In this document: positions 36,317-45,196 of the stretch, one piece after another
Layout: each line of letters starts with the position of its first letter
Position numbering within the stretch: position 1 is the first letter of the stretch
Assembly: GCF_009862785.1 (NCBI RefSeq)
Contig: NZ_WWHU01000001.1
Location: 3,658,001 to 3,722,000, forward strand
Source: Gordonia sp. SID5947
GTDB taxonomy: Bacteria; Actinomycetota; Actinomycetes; Mycobacteriales; Mycobacteriaceae
Direction of reading: 5' to 3'
DNA: 64,000 nucleotides
Position numbers and translations under genes: made by a program
Notes under the pieces: model-generated
The model's input: the letters and a program-made list of their open reading frames with translations, nothing else
What the model was told of the DNA's origin: nothing
Databases searched by the model: none

Positions 36317-37042
36317 GTGGATCTTCGCAGCATCGCCGAACTCGACGCCCGAGTCGCCGAGTGTCGCGCTTGTCCGCGCCTGGTCGCGTGGCGGGAACAG
36401 GTTGCGCGGGACAAGCGCGCAGCCTTCGCCGACCAGGACTACTGGGGCCGTCCGGTGCCCGGTTTCGGCCCGGCCGACGCCCGGATGCTGATCCTCGGCC
36501 TCGCGCCGGCCGCCCACGGCGGAAATCGCACGGGACGGATGTTCACCGGCGACCAGAGCGGGGACGTCCTGTTCCGCGCGCTGTACGAGGTCGGGCTCGC
36601 CAACCAACCGCACGCGGTGTCGCTCGACGACGGGATGGAACTGTTCGGGGTCCGGATGACCGCGCCCGTCCACTGCGCGCCGCCCCAGAACAAGCCGACA
36701 GTCGAGGAACGTGACCGATGCGCGCACTGGCTCGACGCCGAGGTGAATCTGCTGTTGCCCACGGTGCGCTCGGTCGTCGTACTGGGGGCCTTCGGCTGGC
36801 AGGCCGGGCTCCGGGCGTTCGCCGACCTCGGATGGAGCGTCGAGCGGCCCCGTCCCCGATTCGGTCACGGTGCCCAGACGGCGATCCGTCTCGGTGATCG
36901 AGAGCTGCGTGTCTTCGCGAGTTATCATGTGAGCCAGCACAATACGTTCACCGGTCGACTGACGCCGACGATGCTCGAGCAGGTGCTCACGGCCGCGGCC
37001 ACGCATGCCGGCCTGCTGCCGGGAACAAAACCGAGCGGCTGA
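36317..37042 (+). CDS. udgB: Family 5 uracil-DNA glycosylase UdgB
   Basis: This 241-residue DNA repair glycosylase removes uracil and some other deaminated bases. Motif A is GLAPAAHGGNRTGRMF, lacking the usual catalytic aspartate as expected for family 5, and motif B is SYHVSQHNTFTGR. Four cysteines (C16, C19, C120, C135) are placed to hold a 4Fe-4S cluster. The GTG start gives VDLRSIAELDARVAECRACPRL. It may be part of the recR operon, 28 bases downstream of the kinase-like gene, and matches Rv1259 of M. tuberculosis in type. Confidence 0.9.
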   Translation: MDLRSIAELDARVAECRACPRLVAWREQVARDKRAAFADQDYWGRPVPGFGPADARMLILGLAPAAHGGNRTGRMFTGDQSGDVLFRALYEVGLANQPHAVSLDDGMELFGVRMTAPVHCAPPQNKPTVEERDRCAHWLDAEVNLLLPTVRSVVVLGAFGWQAGLRAFADLGWSVERPRPRFGHGAQTAIRLGDRELRVFASYHVSQHNTFTGRLTPTMLEQVLTAAATHAGLLPGTKPSG

Positions 37043-37068
37043 TCATCGGACCCGGTTGGGGGGCGTGG

Positions 37069-37791
37069 TCAGCCTCGCCGGCCGGCCGCCAACCTCTCTT
37101 TCCGGAGTCGGTCGACCTGTGGAAGCTCAAGTGGCGCAAGCGAGTCGGTGCCGATCGCGCGAGACAGCAAGAAGTCCGCGAGCTCGGGATTACGGGCGAG
37201 TGCCGGCCCGTGCATGTAGGTGCCGAGCACAGAACCCTGGACGACGCCCTCGGTGCCGTCGCCGACCCCGTTGCCGACGCCATGGCGTACCCGGCCGAGC
37301 GGCCGCGCATCGGAGCCGAGAGCCGTACCGCCGCGGTGGTTTTCGAAACCGGTCAACGCTGCCGAGAGGCCCTCGAGAGTGGGGTCGGTGACCAGCTCGC
37401 CGATGCTACGGTCCTGCTGCGGCGTGGTGGTCAGGTCGAACAGCGAGATCCCGTCGACGCGTTCCCCCGCCGACGTCTCGTACCAATGCCCCAGCACCTG
37501 GATGGCGGCGCAGATCGCGAGGACCGGTCGCCCCGCGGCAGCGGCCCGCTGCAGTCCCGGATACCGGGTGAGGTGGCGTGTCGCCAGGCGCTGGGCGTAA
37601 TCCTCGGCGCCGCCGAGCGTGTACACATCCAGGGATTCCGGCACCTCGTCGTCGAGGGTGATCTGGACGATCTCGGCATCGATCCCGCGCATCCTGGCAC
37701 GTTGTCGCAGCACCAGGGCATTGCCGCCATCGCCGTAGGTGCCCATCACGTCGGGCAGGACCAGACCGATCCGCAGGGTCGACTCGCTCAC
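37069..37791 (-). CDS. gatD: Lipid II glutaminyl synthase glutaminase subunit GatD
   Basis: This 240-residue glutamine amidotransferase of the CobB/CobQ type supplies ammonia to MurT for amidating D-glutamate of lipid II. The catalytic cysteine is C94 in AICAAIQVLG and the histidine H193 in GTYMHGPALARNPELAD; the MGTYGDGGNALVL N-terminus is typical. The GTG start overlaps the murT stop by four bases, so both subunits are coupled. The pair is essential in several Gram-positives and corresponds to Rv3713-Rv3712. Confidence 0.92.
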   Translation of the reverse strand: MSESTLRIGLVLPDVMGTYGDGGNALVLRQRARMRGIDAEIVQITLDDEVPESLDVYTLGGAEDYAQRLATRHLTRYPGLQRAAAAGRPVLAICAAIQVLGHWYETSAGERVDGISLFDLTTTPQQDRSIGELVTDPTLEGLSAALTGFENHRGGTALGSDARPLGRVRHGVGNGVGDGTEGVVQGSVLGTYMHGPALARNPELADFLLSRAIGTDSLAPLELPQVDRLRKERLAAGRRG

Positions 37792-39071
37792 TGACCGGCT
37801 CCTCGGAGATCGCCGCCGCGAGCCCGTTCGGCCCGCTCGAGGGCGGTGCCGAGATCGCGGAAGGCGGTGTAGTTCGCGAGCACCTCGACGCGGCCGGGCG
37901 GACACGAGGCGATCGCCTTCATCGGATCCGGGATCGTGGTGTGCTCGGCCCCGGCGTACAGCAGCCGGACGGACAGATCGGCTGCACGCTCACCGGCCGC
38001 GACCACCTGCATGGTCTCGAAGGCCTCGAACCGCACATCCCAGAGCCAGGAGAGGTCCTCGCCGTCGGGCACCTGACCGTTGACCGCGATGACCAGGCCG
38101 TCGGCGTCCTGATCGATCATCGACAGCGCTTCCTGCCACCCCGCCGGATTCTTGGCGAGCAGGGTGCGGACCGAGTGGTTGCCCACCTGGTGGATCCCAT
38201 AGCGGCCCGCGACCTCGCCGACGGTCCCCACCGCCGCCACCGCCTTGGCCGGATCGGCACCCATCGCGACGGCGGCCGCGACGGCCTGCGTGGCGTTGCC
38301 GCGGTTCGCCCGCCCGGGCACCGACAACGTCATCGGAGCGACGAAACCGTGTGGCCCATAGATGTTCTCGTCGTCGAACCACCACTCGGGTGCAGGCCGG
38401 CGGAAGGTCTCGTCCCCGCTCGAATGCCAGTCGTCGCCGGAGCGGACGATCGGCTCGCCGGTGCGCGGACAGCTCACCGAGTCGCCGACCCAGCCGGCGC
38501 CGGCGGCCACCCACACGACTTCTGTCGCGTCGAAGGCCGCCGACGTCACCAGGACGTCGTCACAGTTGGCGACGATCGTCGTACCCGGGTGGCGGGCGAT
38601 GCCTTCGCGGAGGCGGCGCTCGATCATGTTGATCTCGCCCACGCGGTCGAGCTGGTCACGCGAGAGATTCAGCATCACAAGCACTTCCGGATCTACGGCG
38701 TCGCTGACGTGGGGCACGTGCAGTTCGTCGACCTCGAGAGCGCAGATCGGTGCGGACTGATGCAGCGTGAGAGTGGCGATGATCCCGGCATCCATGTTGG
38801 CGCCGTCGGCCTGCGTGGCGACCTCGCCGAGTTCCGACAGCGCGGCCGCGGTCATCCTCGTGGTGGTCGACTTCCCGTTGGTGCCGGTGACGAGTGCGGT
38901 GCGTTTGCCTGCGGCGAGCCGTCCCATGATGTTCGGGTCGATCTTGGCGGCCACCAGACCGCCGATCATCGAACCCTTGCCGCGGCCTGCGGTCCGCGAC
39001 GCCCACCGAGCCGCGGATGCAGCGGCCAGGGCGACGTTGGTGCGCATCGGAGTTCTCACGCGGTCGGGCAT
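37788..39071 (-). CDS. murT: Lipid II isoglutaminyl synthase MurT
   Basis: This 427-residue Mur-ligase-like subunit uses ATP to activate the D-glutamate carboxylate. It has the ATP motif VTGTNGKSTTTRM, the VMLNLSRDQLDRVGEI motif and the C-terminal DUF1727 domain (VLANYTAFRDLG). The zinc-ribbon region of Firmicute MurT is reduced to SCPRTGEPIV with a single cysteine, so it probably binds no zinc. I use MPDRVRTPMRTN; the second methionine is also possible. The gene is followed by gatD in the same transcript. Confidence 0.92.
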   Translation of the reverse strand: MPDRVRTPMRTNVALAAASAARWASRTAGRGKGSMIGGLVAAKIDPNIMGRLAAGKRTALVTGTNGKSTTTRMTAAALSELGEVATQADGANMDAGIIATLTLHQSAPICALEVDELHVPHVSDAVDPEVLVMLNLSRDQLDRVGEINMIERRLREGIARHPGTTIVANCDDVLVTSAAFDATEVVWVAAGAGWVGDSVSCPRTGEPIVRSGDDWHSSGDETFRRPAPEWWFDDENIYGPHGFVAPMTLSVPGRANRGNATQAVAAAVAMGADPAKAVAAVGTVGEVAGRYGIHQVGNHSVRTLLAKNPAGWQEALSMIDQDADGLVIAVNGQVPDGEDLSWLWDVRFEAFETMQVVAAGERAADLSVRLLYAGAEHTTIPDPMKAIASCPPGRVEVLANYTAFRDLGTALERAERARGGDLRGAGQ

Positions 39072-39134
39072 GGGTTCGAGTCTGACACAAGCGGCCCCGA
39101 CCGGTACGACGGTGCGCGGGGTACCCTCACGACC

Positions 39135-40193
39135 GTGAGTCAGGCCACAGCGACGTCGCCCTCGTTTCCCGCTCGGATCCAGCATGTCCTCATGCGAGGT
39201 GCGGGTGCCATCCCGCCCGCGGTGCTGCGCTTCGTCGGCAGGCGCGGGCGGGTGAACGCCGACGGCGACCGGCTGGCGCCGGAGATGGCGCTGACCGGTC
39301 TCATCGCCGACAAGGTTCCTTCGTTCGAGATCGCGGGCAAACCCGTGGCGCGGTCGCGGGCCGATCTGCGCGACAACGCGTCCGCCATGGCGGAGACCCT
39401 GCCGCCGATGGCGGTCGAGGAGGATCTGATCATCCCGGGACCGGCCGGACCGATCCCGGCCACGCGATATCGGGCCCGACCGGAGTCGTCAGGGATCGTC
39501 GTGTTCTTCCACGGTGGCGGATTCGTCGTCGGCGACCGGATCAGTCACGACAATCTCGTCCGGCGGCTCGCTCTGTCGAGCGGGGCCGACGTCCTCTCGG
39601 TCGACTATCGGCTGGCCCCCGAGCACCGCTTCCCGGCCGCCGTCGACGATGCCGTCGCGGCCTGGCGGTTCGCGGTGGGCAAGGCGCCGGAGTGGGGTGT
39701 GTCGACCGCGCACATCGCTGTGGCCGGCGACAGCGCAGGCGGCAACCTCGCCGCGGTCGTCGCGCAGCAGGTCCGTGACGACGACGTCACGCCGTGTCTC
39801 CAGATGCTGATCTACCCGGTCACCGACGCATCGACGAAGCGCGCGTCTCGACGTGAGTTCGCCACTCGGTTGTATCTCACCGATGCGCACATGGACTGGT
39901 TCCTCGACCACTATGTGCCCGATGTCGACCAGCGCACCGATCCCCGGGTGTCACCGCTACTGGCCGACGACCTGTCCGGCCTCGCGCCGGCCTATGTGAT
40001 CGTCGCGGGCTTCGACCCGCTGCGCGACGAGGGCATCGCCTACGCCGAGCGGCTCGAGAGCGCGGGAGTCCCCGTCACCCTCGACCGTGCCGGCAGTCTG
40101 ATCCACGGCTTCGCGAACATGACGCTGATCAGCCCCGACGCCCGCTCGGCCGTCGACCGGATCGGCGCCGCCCTGGTCGAGGCGCTCGGCTGA
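39135..40193 (+). CDS. Alpha/beta hydrolase, HSL family esterase/lipase
   Basis: This 352-residue esterase of the hormone-sensitive-lipase group has the oxyanion motif FFHGGGFVVGD, DYRLAPEHRFPA, the nucleophile motif VAGDSAGGNLAA, the catalytic aspartate in GFDPLRDEG and the histidine in LIHGFANM. An N-terminal helical cap (residues about 1-80) is present. The GTG start is 64 bases from the divergent murT gene. Its last 237 bases are antisense to the extended 3' end of the transporter gene on the other strand. Confidence 0.9.
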   Translation: MSQATATSPSFPARIQHVLMRGAGAIPPAVLRFVGRRGRVNADGDRLAPEMALTGLIADKVPSFEIAGKPVARSRADLRDNASAMAETLPPMAVEEDLIIPGPAGPIPATRYRARPESSGIVVFFHGGGFVVGDRISHDNLVRRLALSSGADVLSVDYRLAPEHRFPAAVDDAVAAWRFAVGKAPEWGVSTAHIAVAGDSAGGNLAAVVAQQVRDDDVTPCLQMLIYPVTDASTKRASRREFATRLYLTDAHMDWFLDHYVPDVDQRTDPRVSPLLADDLSGLAPAYVIVAGFDPLRDEGIAYAERLESAGVPVTLDRAGSLIHGFANMTLISPDARSAVDRIGAALVEALG

Positions 40194-41120
40194 CGTCTCG
40201 GGCGCGACCGCCTTCGGATTCGACATCGGCGACGCCAGGATGCCCGCGGCACATCCGCCGATCACGGTCACCGCGCCGATGAGTTCGACGACGGTGGGTG
40301 TCTCGCCCAGGAACAGCCAGGCTGCCGTGATGCCGACGACCGGTACCAGGAGCGACAGCGGAGCGACGCGACTCGCCGGATACCTCGCCATGAGGTGAGT
40401 CCACAGTCCCGAGCCCACCACGGTGCCGAGGACCACCGTGTAGGCGAGTCCGGCCAGCGCCAGGAATCCGTCGTGTGAACCGAGTGTCGTCATCGATCGG
40501 ATCCCGGCGGTCGGACCGTCGAACGCCAGGCTCATCAGGAGGAACGGGATCGGCGGCACGACCGACATCCACAGCGTCATCCGGAGCGGGTCGTCGGGCC
40601 CCGCGCCGCGTCGCGTCGCCTGCCGGCTGCCGATGTTGCCGAATGCCCAGCCGAGGCCACCCAGCACGGTCAGGATCATCGGGACCACAGCGGCCGCCCC
40701 GAGCGAGCTGTGAGTGGCACGGTCGATGCCGATGATGATCATCCCGACCACGGCCACGCCGATACCGATCACCTGGAGAACACTCATCCGTTCCCGGAGG
40801 AACAGGACCCCCAGCAGCACCGTGAAGGGCGCGGAGGTCTGTAGGACCAGCGACGCCAGGCCGGTCGGCATCCCGAGGTGCATCGCGAGGAACAAGAAGG
40901 CGAACTGGAGGACGCCGAACCCGACCGCGTACAGGAGGAACCACGGCACCCGGACCTTTGGGAACCGGACGAACAACACCACCGGTACGGCCATCACCGC
41001 GAAGCGCAGCGCGGCACAGAAGAACGGCGGGAAGTGGTCGAGGCTGAGGCGGATCGCGATGAAGTTCAGTCCCCACAGCACCACCACGCCGAGACCGAGC
41101 AATCGATCGCGATGTGTCAT
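39957..41120 (-). CDS. EamA family (DMT) transporter with long antisense 3' extension
   Basis: This transporter of the drug/metabolite superfamily has ten helices in two EamA repeats (GLGVVVLWGLNFIAIRLSL; PTGLASLVLQTSAPFTVLLGVLF; LSLLVPVVGITAAWLFLGE). The family usually ends near 300 residues, after IGGCAAGILASPMSNPK, but here the frame continues about 80 more residues, opposite the esterase gene, before a stop. That tail (DPVDGRAGVGADQRHVREAV...) looks like antisense of the esterase and not like a real domain. Either the true stop was lost or the long overlap is real. The substrate is unknown; amino acids or metabolites are usual. Confidence 0.85.
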   Translation of the reverse strand: MTHRDRLLGLGVVVLWGLNFIAIRLSLDHFPPFFCAALRFAVMAVPVVLFVRFPKVRVPWFLLYAVGFGVLQFAFLFLAMHLGMPTGLASLVLQTSAPFTVLLGVLFLRERMSVLQVIGIGVAVVGMIIIGIDRATHSSLGAAAVVPMILTVLGGLGWAFGNIGSRQATRRGAGPDDPLRMTLWMSVVPPIPFLLMSLAFDGPTAGIRSMTTLGSHDGFLALAGLAYTVVLGTVVGSGLWTHLMARYPASRVAPLSLLVPVVGITAAWLFLGETPTVVELIGAVTVIGGCAAGILASPMSNPKAVAPETSAERLDQGGADPVDGRAGVGADQRHVREAVDQTAGTVEGDGDSRALEPLGVGDALVAQRVEARDDHIGRREAGQVVGQ

Positions 41121-41416
41121 GACGTCGATGCTGGCGGGCCGAACGAAGTAACACAATCGAATTAATTGACACAAATGATGTAGAAATACTTCATCGTCCA
41201 ATGGGTGGGCGCATCTGTCATTTCCGCAACGATCGCTCAAATATGGTGCATACGAAGGGCAATCAACACCAATGTCCTCAGTTCGGCCCCGCGGTCGGCA
41301 TTCATCCCTACTCTGGGATCCGGTCGGCCGACTGAACGATCGTTAGTGGCGTACCGGCCAGATCCGCGGGGTCGCGGGTCGTCTGCTCGGCTCCACGGGG
41401 AAGGCGAAGAACTGAC
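41121..41416. promoter_or_regulatory. Divergent promoter region of the EamA and acyl-CoA ligase genes
   Basis: This 296-base gap holds no gene that I can support. It contains an AT-rich patch (TCGAATTAATTGACAC, near 41158-41174) unlike its surroundings, and the palindrome AACGATCGTT at 41335-41344, 72 bases before the ligase start, a position suited to a repressor of the TetR type. Confidence 0.5.
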
Positions 41417-42976
41417 ATGAGTACCGACATCGCCCAGCACCGTTCGATCGCCCACGGCGAGCAACTCGCGCGGCAGGCGAGACGAGATCCTGACCAGGTC
41501 GCGCTCAGCTTCGAGGGTGTCGACCTGACCTACGTCGAACTCGACCGGCGTGTCAACAGGCTGGCGCGAACGCTGCAACGATGCGGCGTATCACGCGGAG
41601 ACCGGGTCGCGGTGCTGATGTACAACCGGACCGAGGTGATCGAATCCTATTTCGCCGCGGTACGTCTGGGCGCGATCGCGGTCCCGGTCAACTTCCGGCT
41701 CGTCGCGCCCGAGGTCCGCTACATCCTCGAGAACAGCGGCGCGAAGGTCCTGCTCGTCGACGCTCCCATGGCACCTGTCGCGAACGAGCTGTCGGACATG
41801 ACATTGGATGCCGTGCTGGTCACCGGCGGCGCCGCGGCCACCGTCGGTGAGCATGCTCTCGACTACGAGAACTCGCTGGATTCGGACGATTCGCCCGTCG
41901 AGGTCGTGGTCGCCGACGCGGATCCGGCCTTCCTCATGTACACCTCGGGGACCACCGGACGGCCGAAGGGGGCGGTGCTGACGCACCAGAACCTGACGAT
42001 GAACTCGGTGAACTGTGTGCTTGCACAAGGGATCAGAACCGAAGGGGAGGTGTGGTATTCGGGTCTGCCGTTGTTCCATATCGGCGGCCTGAACGGCATC
42101 CTCATGTACCTGACGGTCGGTGGCCGGTCGATCATCGCGCCGTCGGGGAACTTCGATGCCTCGGCGACCATCGACATCATCGAGCGGGAGAAGGTGACGT
42201 CGTGCTACTTCGTCCCCACCCAGTGGAAGGAGATCTGCGCGGTGCCGGGGGTTGCCGATCGCAACCTCGCGCTGCGCCGTATCTCGTGGGGTGCGTCGGT
42301 CGCACCGCCGTCGGTGCTACAGGCGATGGCCGACACGTTCCCGAACCTGCCGACCTTCAACATGTTCGGCCAGACCGAGATGAGTTCGGTGACCTGCGTT
42401 CTCCGGGGTGAGGATGCGATCCGGAAGATGGGTTCGGTCGGGAAGCCCATCGTCAACGTCGAGGCCCGACTCGTCGACGATCACGGTGTCCCCGTCCCGG
42501 TCGGGGAGGTCGGAGAGATCGTCTATCGAGGTCCGACCGTGATGAAGGAGTACTGGAACAATCCGACGGCGACCGCGGAAGCGTTTGCGGGCGGCTGGTT
42601 TCACTCGGGGGACCTGTGCGTGATGGACGACGAAGGATTCATCAGGGTCGTCGACCGCGCGAAGGACATGATCATCTCCGGTGGCGAGAACATCTATTGC
42701 GCCGAGGTCGAGGCCGTCATCGATCAGCACCCGAAGGTGGCCGAGATCGCCCTTGTCGGCGCGCCTCACCCGCGGTGGGTGGAGACCCCCATCGCGGTCA
42801 TCGTGCCCACCGATCCGTCCGATCCGCCGACCGAGGACGAGATCATCACGTTCTGTCGCGAGCGATTGGCGTCGTACAAGAAGCCGACCGGCGTGATCGT
42901 CGTCGACCAGCTGCCCCGGACGGCGACGGGCAAGATCCAGAAGTTCGTACTGCGCGACTCCGTTGTCGCGCATTGA
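41417..42976 (+). CDS. AMP-dependent acyl-CoA ligase
   Basis: This 519-residue adenylate-forming ligase has the ATP motif MYTSGTTGRPKGAVLTH, the A5 motif NMFGQTEM, the GDLCVMDDEGFIRVVDR core and the terminal lysine motif TATGKIQKF. It is of the FadD/benzoate-type group that activates medium-chain or cyclic acids. It is followed 39 bases later by the cyclase-family hydrolase, suggesting a joint catabolic step. A palindromic operator candidate lies upstream. The true substrate is not evident. Confidence 0.88.
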   Translation: MSTDIAQHRSIAHGEQLARQARRDPDQVALSFEGVDLTYVELDRRVNRLARTLQRCGVSRGDRVAVLMYNRTEVIESYFAAVRLGAIAVPVNFRLVAPEVRYILENSGAKVLLVDAPMAPVANELSDMTLDAVLVTGGAAATVGEHALDYENSLDSDDSPVEVVVADADPAFLMYTSGTTGRPKGAVLTHQNLTMNSVNCVLAQGIRTEGEVWYSGLPLFHIGGLNGILMYLTVGGRSIIAPSGNFDASATIDIIEREKVTSCYFVPTQWKEICAVPGVADRNLALRRISWGASVAPPSVLQAMADTFPNLPTFNMFGQTEMSSVTCVLRGEDAIRKMGSVGKPIVNVEARLVDDHGVPVPVGEVGEIVYRGPTVMKEYWNNPTATAEAFAGGWFHSGDLCVMDDEGFIRVVDRAKDMIISGGENIYCAEVEAVIDQHPKVAEIALVGAPHPRWVETPIAVIVPTDPSDPPTEDEIITFCRERLASYKKPTGVIVVDQLPRTATGKIQKFVLRDSVVAH

Positions 42977-43015
42977 AACCGCACAGCAGACACAGTCACC
43001 GACGAAGGAGAACAG

Positions 43016-44029
43016 ATGGGTAGGAACGCACAGGGTGAATACGCCGAAGGGGCTTGGGAGCCTCCGGTGTTCAGCGTCGACCGCAACGGCAAGATCATCG
43101 GCTACGAGAACACCAACACGCCCAACAACTGGGGACGCTGGGGCACCGACGATCAGCGCGGTACCGCGAACTTCATCACCCCCGACGTCGTCGCGGCGGC
43201 CGCGTCGCTGATCCGATCGGGCACGACGGTGAGCCTCGCCATCCCTCTCGATGCCACCGGACCCGTGCATCCGTCCCGGCCCAACGTCGTCCACCTGTTC
43301 GGATACAGCGGAGCCGACTACGCGGCCGGGACCGAACTGGGCCGCGTCGCACCCGGGTTCCAGGGCGCCGACGACTACATCTTCATGCCGTTGCAAGGCA
43401 GCACCCAGTGGGACGGGCTCGCACACGTCTACAGCGATGACGCGATGTACAACGGCTTCTGGATGGGCAATGTCGAGGGCTTCGCCGGGGCGAAGAAGTG
43501 TGCCATCAGCAACCTGAAGACATCTCTCACGAGTCGCGGTGTGCTGCTGGATATCCCGCGGTTCCTGGGCGTTGACCGGTGCACTCCGGGTGTGCCGATC
43601 ACGGGTGAACAGCTCGAGCAATGTGCGCAGGATCAGCAGGTGGAGATCCGGTCCGGGGACATCCTTGTCCTGCGGACCGGCCATGTGCCGTGGTTCTACA
43701 GCCTTGCCGACAAGAGCCAGTTCTGGGCCGCCGGCGCTCCGGGCCTCGCGATGGACACGGTCGATTGGATTCACGAGAAGGAGATCGCTGCCCTCGCCGT
43801 CGACAACATCGCCGTGGAGGTCGAGCCGTCGGAGAAGCCGGGCGGAGTCTATCCGTTGCACGCCAGGCTGATCCGGGACCTCGGGCTGACCCTGGGTGAG
43901 GTCTGGTGGCTCGAGGATCTCGCGGCGGCGTGCGAGGCGGAAGGGCGACAGGAGTTCTTTCTGACCGCGTCCCCGCTCAACGTCACCGGCGGCGCCGGGA
44001 CACCGGTGAACCCGATCGCCATCTTCTGA
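43016..44029 (+). CDS. Cyclase family metal-dependent hydrolase
   Basis: This 337-residue protein is of the cyclase/kynurenine formamidase-like family (PF04199). It has the metal-site motif GSTQWDGLAHVYSDD, in which the usual HxGTHxDxPxH is altered to a QWDxxxH form seen in a large actinobacterial subgroup, and the segment VLLDIPRFLG. The late GGVYPLHARLIRDLGLTLGEVWWLEDLA is typical. Such enzymes open or close amide or lactone rings. It is co-oriented with the acyl-CoA ligase gene and preceded by an AAGGAG site. Confidence 0.86.
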   Translation: MGRNAQGEYAEGAWEPPVFSVDRNGKIIGYENTNTPNNWGRWGTDDQRGTANFITPDVVAAAASLIRSGTTVSLAIPLDATGPVHPSRPNVVHLFGYSGADYAAGTELGRVAPGFQGADDYIFMPLQGSTQWDGLAHVYSDDAMYNGFWMGNVEGFAGAKKCAISNLKTSLTSRGVLLDIPRFLGVDRCTPGVPITGEQLEQCAQDQQVEIRSGDILVLRTGHVPWFYSLADKSQFWAAGAPGLAMDTVDWIHEKEIAALAVDNIAVEVEPSEKPGGVYPLHARLIRDLGLTLGEVWWLEDLAAACEAEGRQEFFLTASPLNVTGGAGTPVNPIAIF

Positions 44030-44068
44030 CGACGGCCGCCTGCCGCCTGCCGGCCCGGGGACCGTGCC

Positions 44069-45088
44069 TCAGCGGCAGCCGAGGGCGGGCGCCACGTGCG
44101 TGAGAATCGACTCGATGACGTGGGCGTTGTAGTCGACGCCGAGCTGATTCGGCACTGTCAGCAACAGCGTGTCCGCGGCAGCGATCGCCTCGTCCTCGCG
44201 TAGTTGCTCGATGAGCTCGTCCGGTTCGTCCGCGTAGCTGCGGCCGAATCGCGCGACCGTGTCGTCGATGACACCGACCTGATCCTGCTCATCGGCGCCG
44301 CGGCCGAAATAGGCGCGGTCGCGGTCGTCGACGAGCGCGAAGATGCTGCGGCTCACCGAGACCCGCGGCTCACGGGAATGTCCCGCCGCGTCCCAGGCGT
44401 CGCGGAAGCGCTGGATCTGCTCGGCCTGCAGCTGGTGGAACGGGACGCCGGTGTCCTCGGTGAGCAAGGTGGAGCTCATCAGGTTCATACCCTGTCGGGC
44501 CGTCCATTCCGCGGTCGCGCGGGTTCCCGCGCCCCACCAGATCCGGTCGCGCAGGCCGGGGGATTGCGGCTCGATGGGGAGTGGGCCGGGGGGATTCGGG
44601 AACATCGGGCGCGGGTTGGGCTGGGCGAACCCGCCACCGTCGATGACCTTCAAGAACACGTCCGCGTGCTGACGGGCCATCTCTGCGTCGCTCGAATCCG
44701 CCGGCGGCACATAGCCGAAGTACTTGTATCCCTCGACGACCTGCTCCGGGGACCCTCGACTGATGCCGAGCTGCAGCCGGCCGCCGGAGATGAGATCGGC
44801 CGCGCCCGCATCCTCGGCCATGTACAGCGGGTTCTCGTAGCGCATGTCGATGACGCCGGTGCCGAGTTCGATCCTGCTCGTCTTGGCGCCCGCCGCAGAC
44901 AGGAGTGGGAACGGCGAGGCGAGCTGCCGCGCGAAATGGTGGACCCGGAAGTATGCGCCGTCGGCGCCGAGTTCCTCGGCGGCCACCGCCAGATCGATGG
45001 ACTGCAACAAGGCGTCGGCGCCCGACCGGACCTGTGAGCCGGGGGCGTCGGACCAATGTCCGAAGGACAGGAAGCCGATCTTCTTCAT
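44069..45088 (-). CDS. LLM class flavin-dependent oxidoreductase
   Basis: This 339-residue luciferase-like monooxygenase is predicted to use FMNH2 or F420H2. The start MKKIGFLSFGHW and the motifs ADGAYFRVHHFARQLASPFPLL, IELGTGVIDMRYENPLYMAEDAGAADLISGGRLQLGISRGSP (TIM-barrel loops) and the C-terminal NAHVIESI are typical. It is divergent from a LysR-type regulator gene with 108 bases between, the usual arrangement for control of the enzyme by that regulator. The substrate is unknown. Confidence 0.88.
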   Translation of the reverse strand: MKKIGFLSFGHWSDAPGSQVRSGADALLQSIDLAVAAEELGADGAYFRVHHFARQLASPFPLLSAAGAKTSRIELGTGVIDMRYENPLYMAEDAGAADLISGGRLQLGISRGSPEQVVEGYKYFGYVPPADSSDAEMARQHADVFLKVIDGGGFAQPNPRPMFPNPPGPLPIEPQSPGLRDRIWWGAGTRATAEWTARQGMNLMSSTLLTEDTGVPFHQLQAEQIQRFRDAWDAAGHSREPRVSVSRSIFALVDDRDRAYFGRGADEQDQVGVIDDTVARFGRSYADEPDELIEQLREDEAIAAADTLLLTVPNQLGVDYNAHVIESILTHVAPALGCR

Positions 45089-45196
45089 GCTGTCAGCAAC
45101 TGAAACCGCGGTCCGTTTCATTCCCGGCGCAGTGTCCAGACGCAGCTCGATGTAGACAGACTGAAGTGATGATCCAAATCGTTGTAGCATCCCCGC

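Noticed and set aside
37788..39071. MurT as a damaged gene because its zinc-ribbon cysteines are missing
   Set aside because: ATP and domain motifs are complete, and I believe actinobacterial MurT proteins commonly lack the ribbon.
37941..39134. A long plus-strand frame leading into the esterase
   Set aside because: It is antisense to murT; the esterase itself begins at the GTG where its homology starts.
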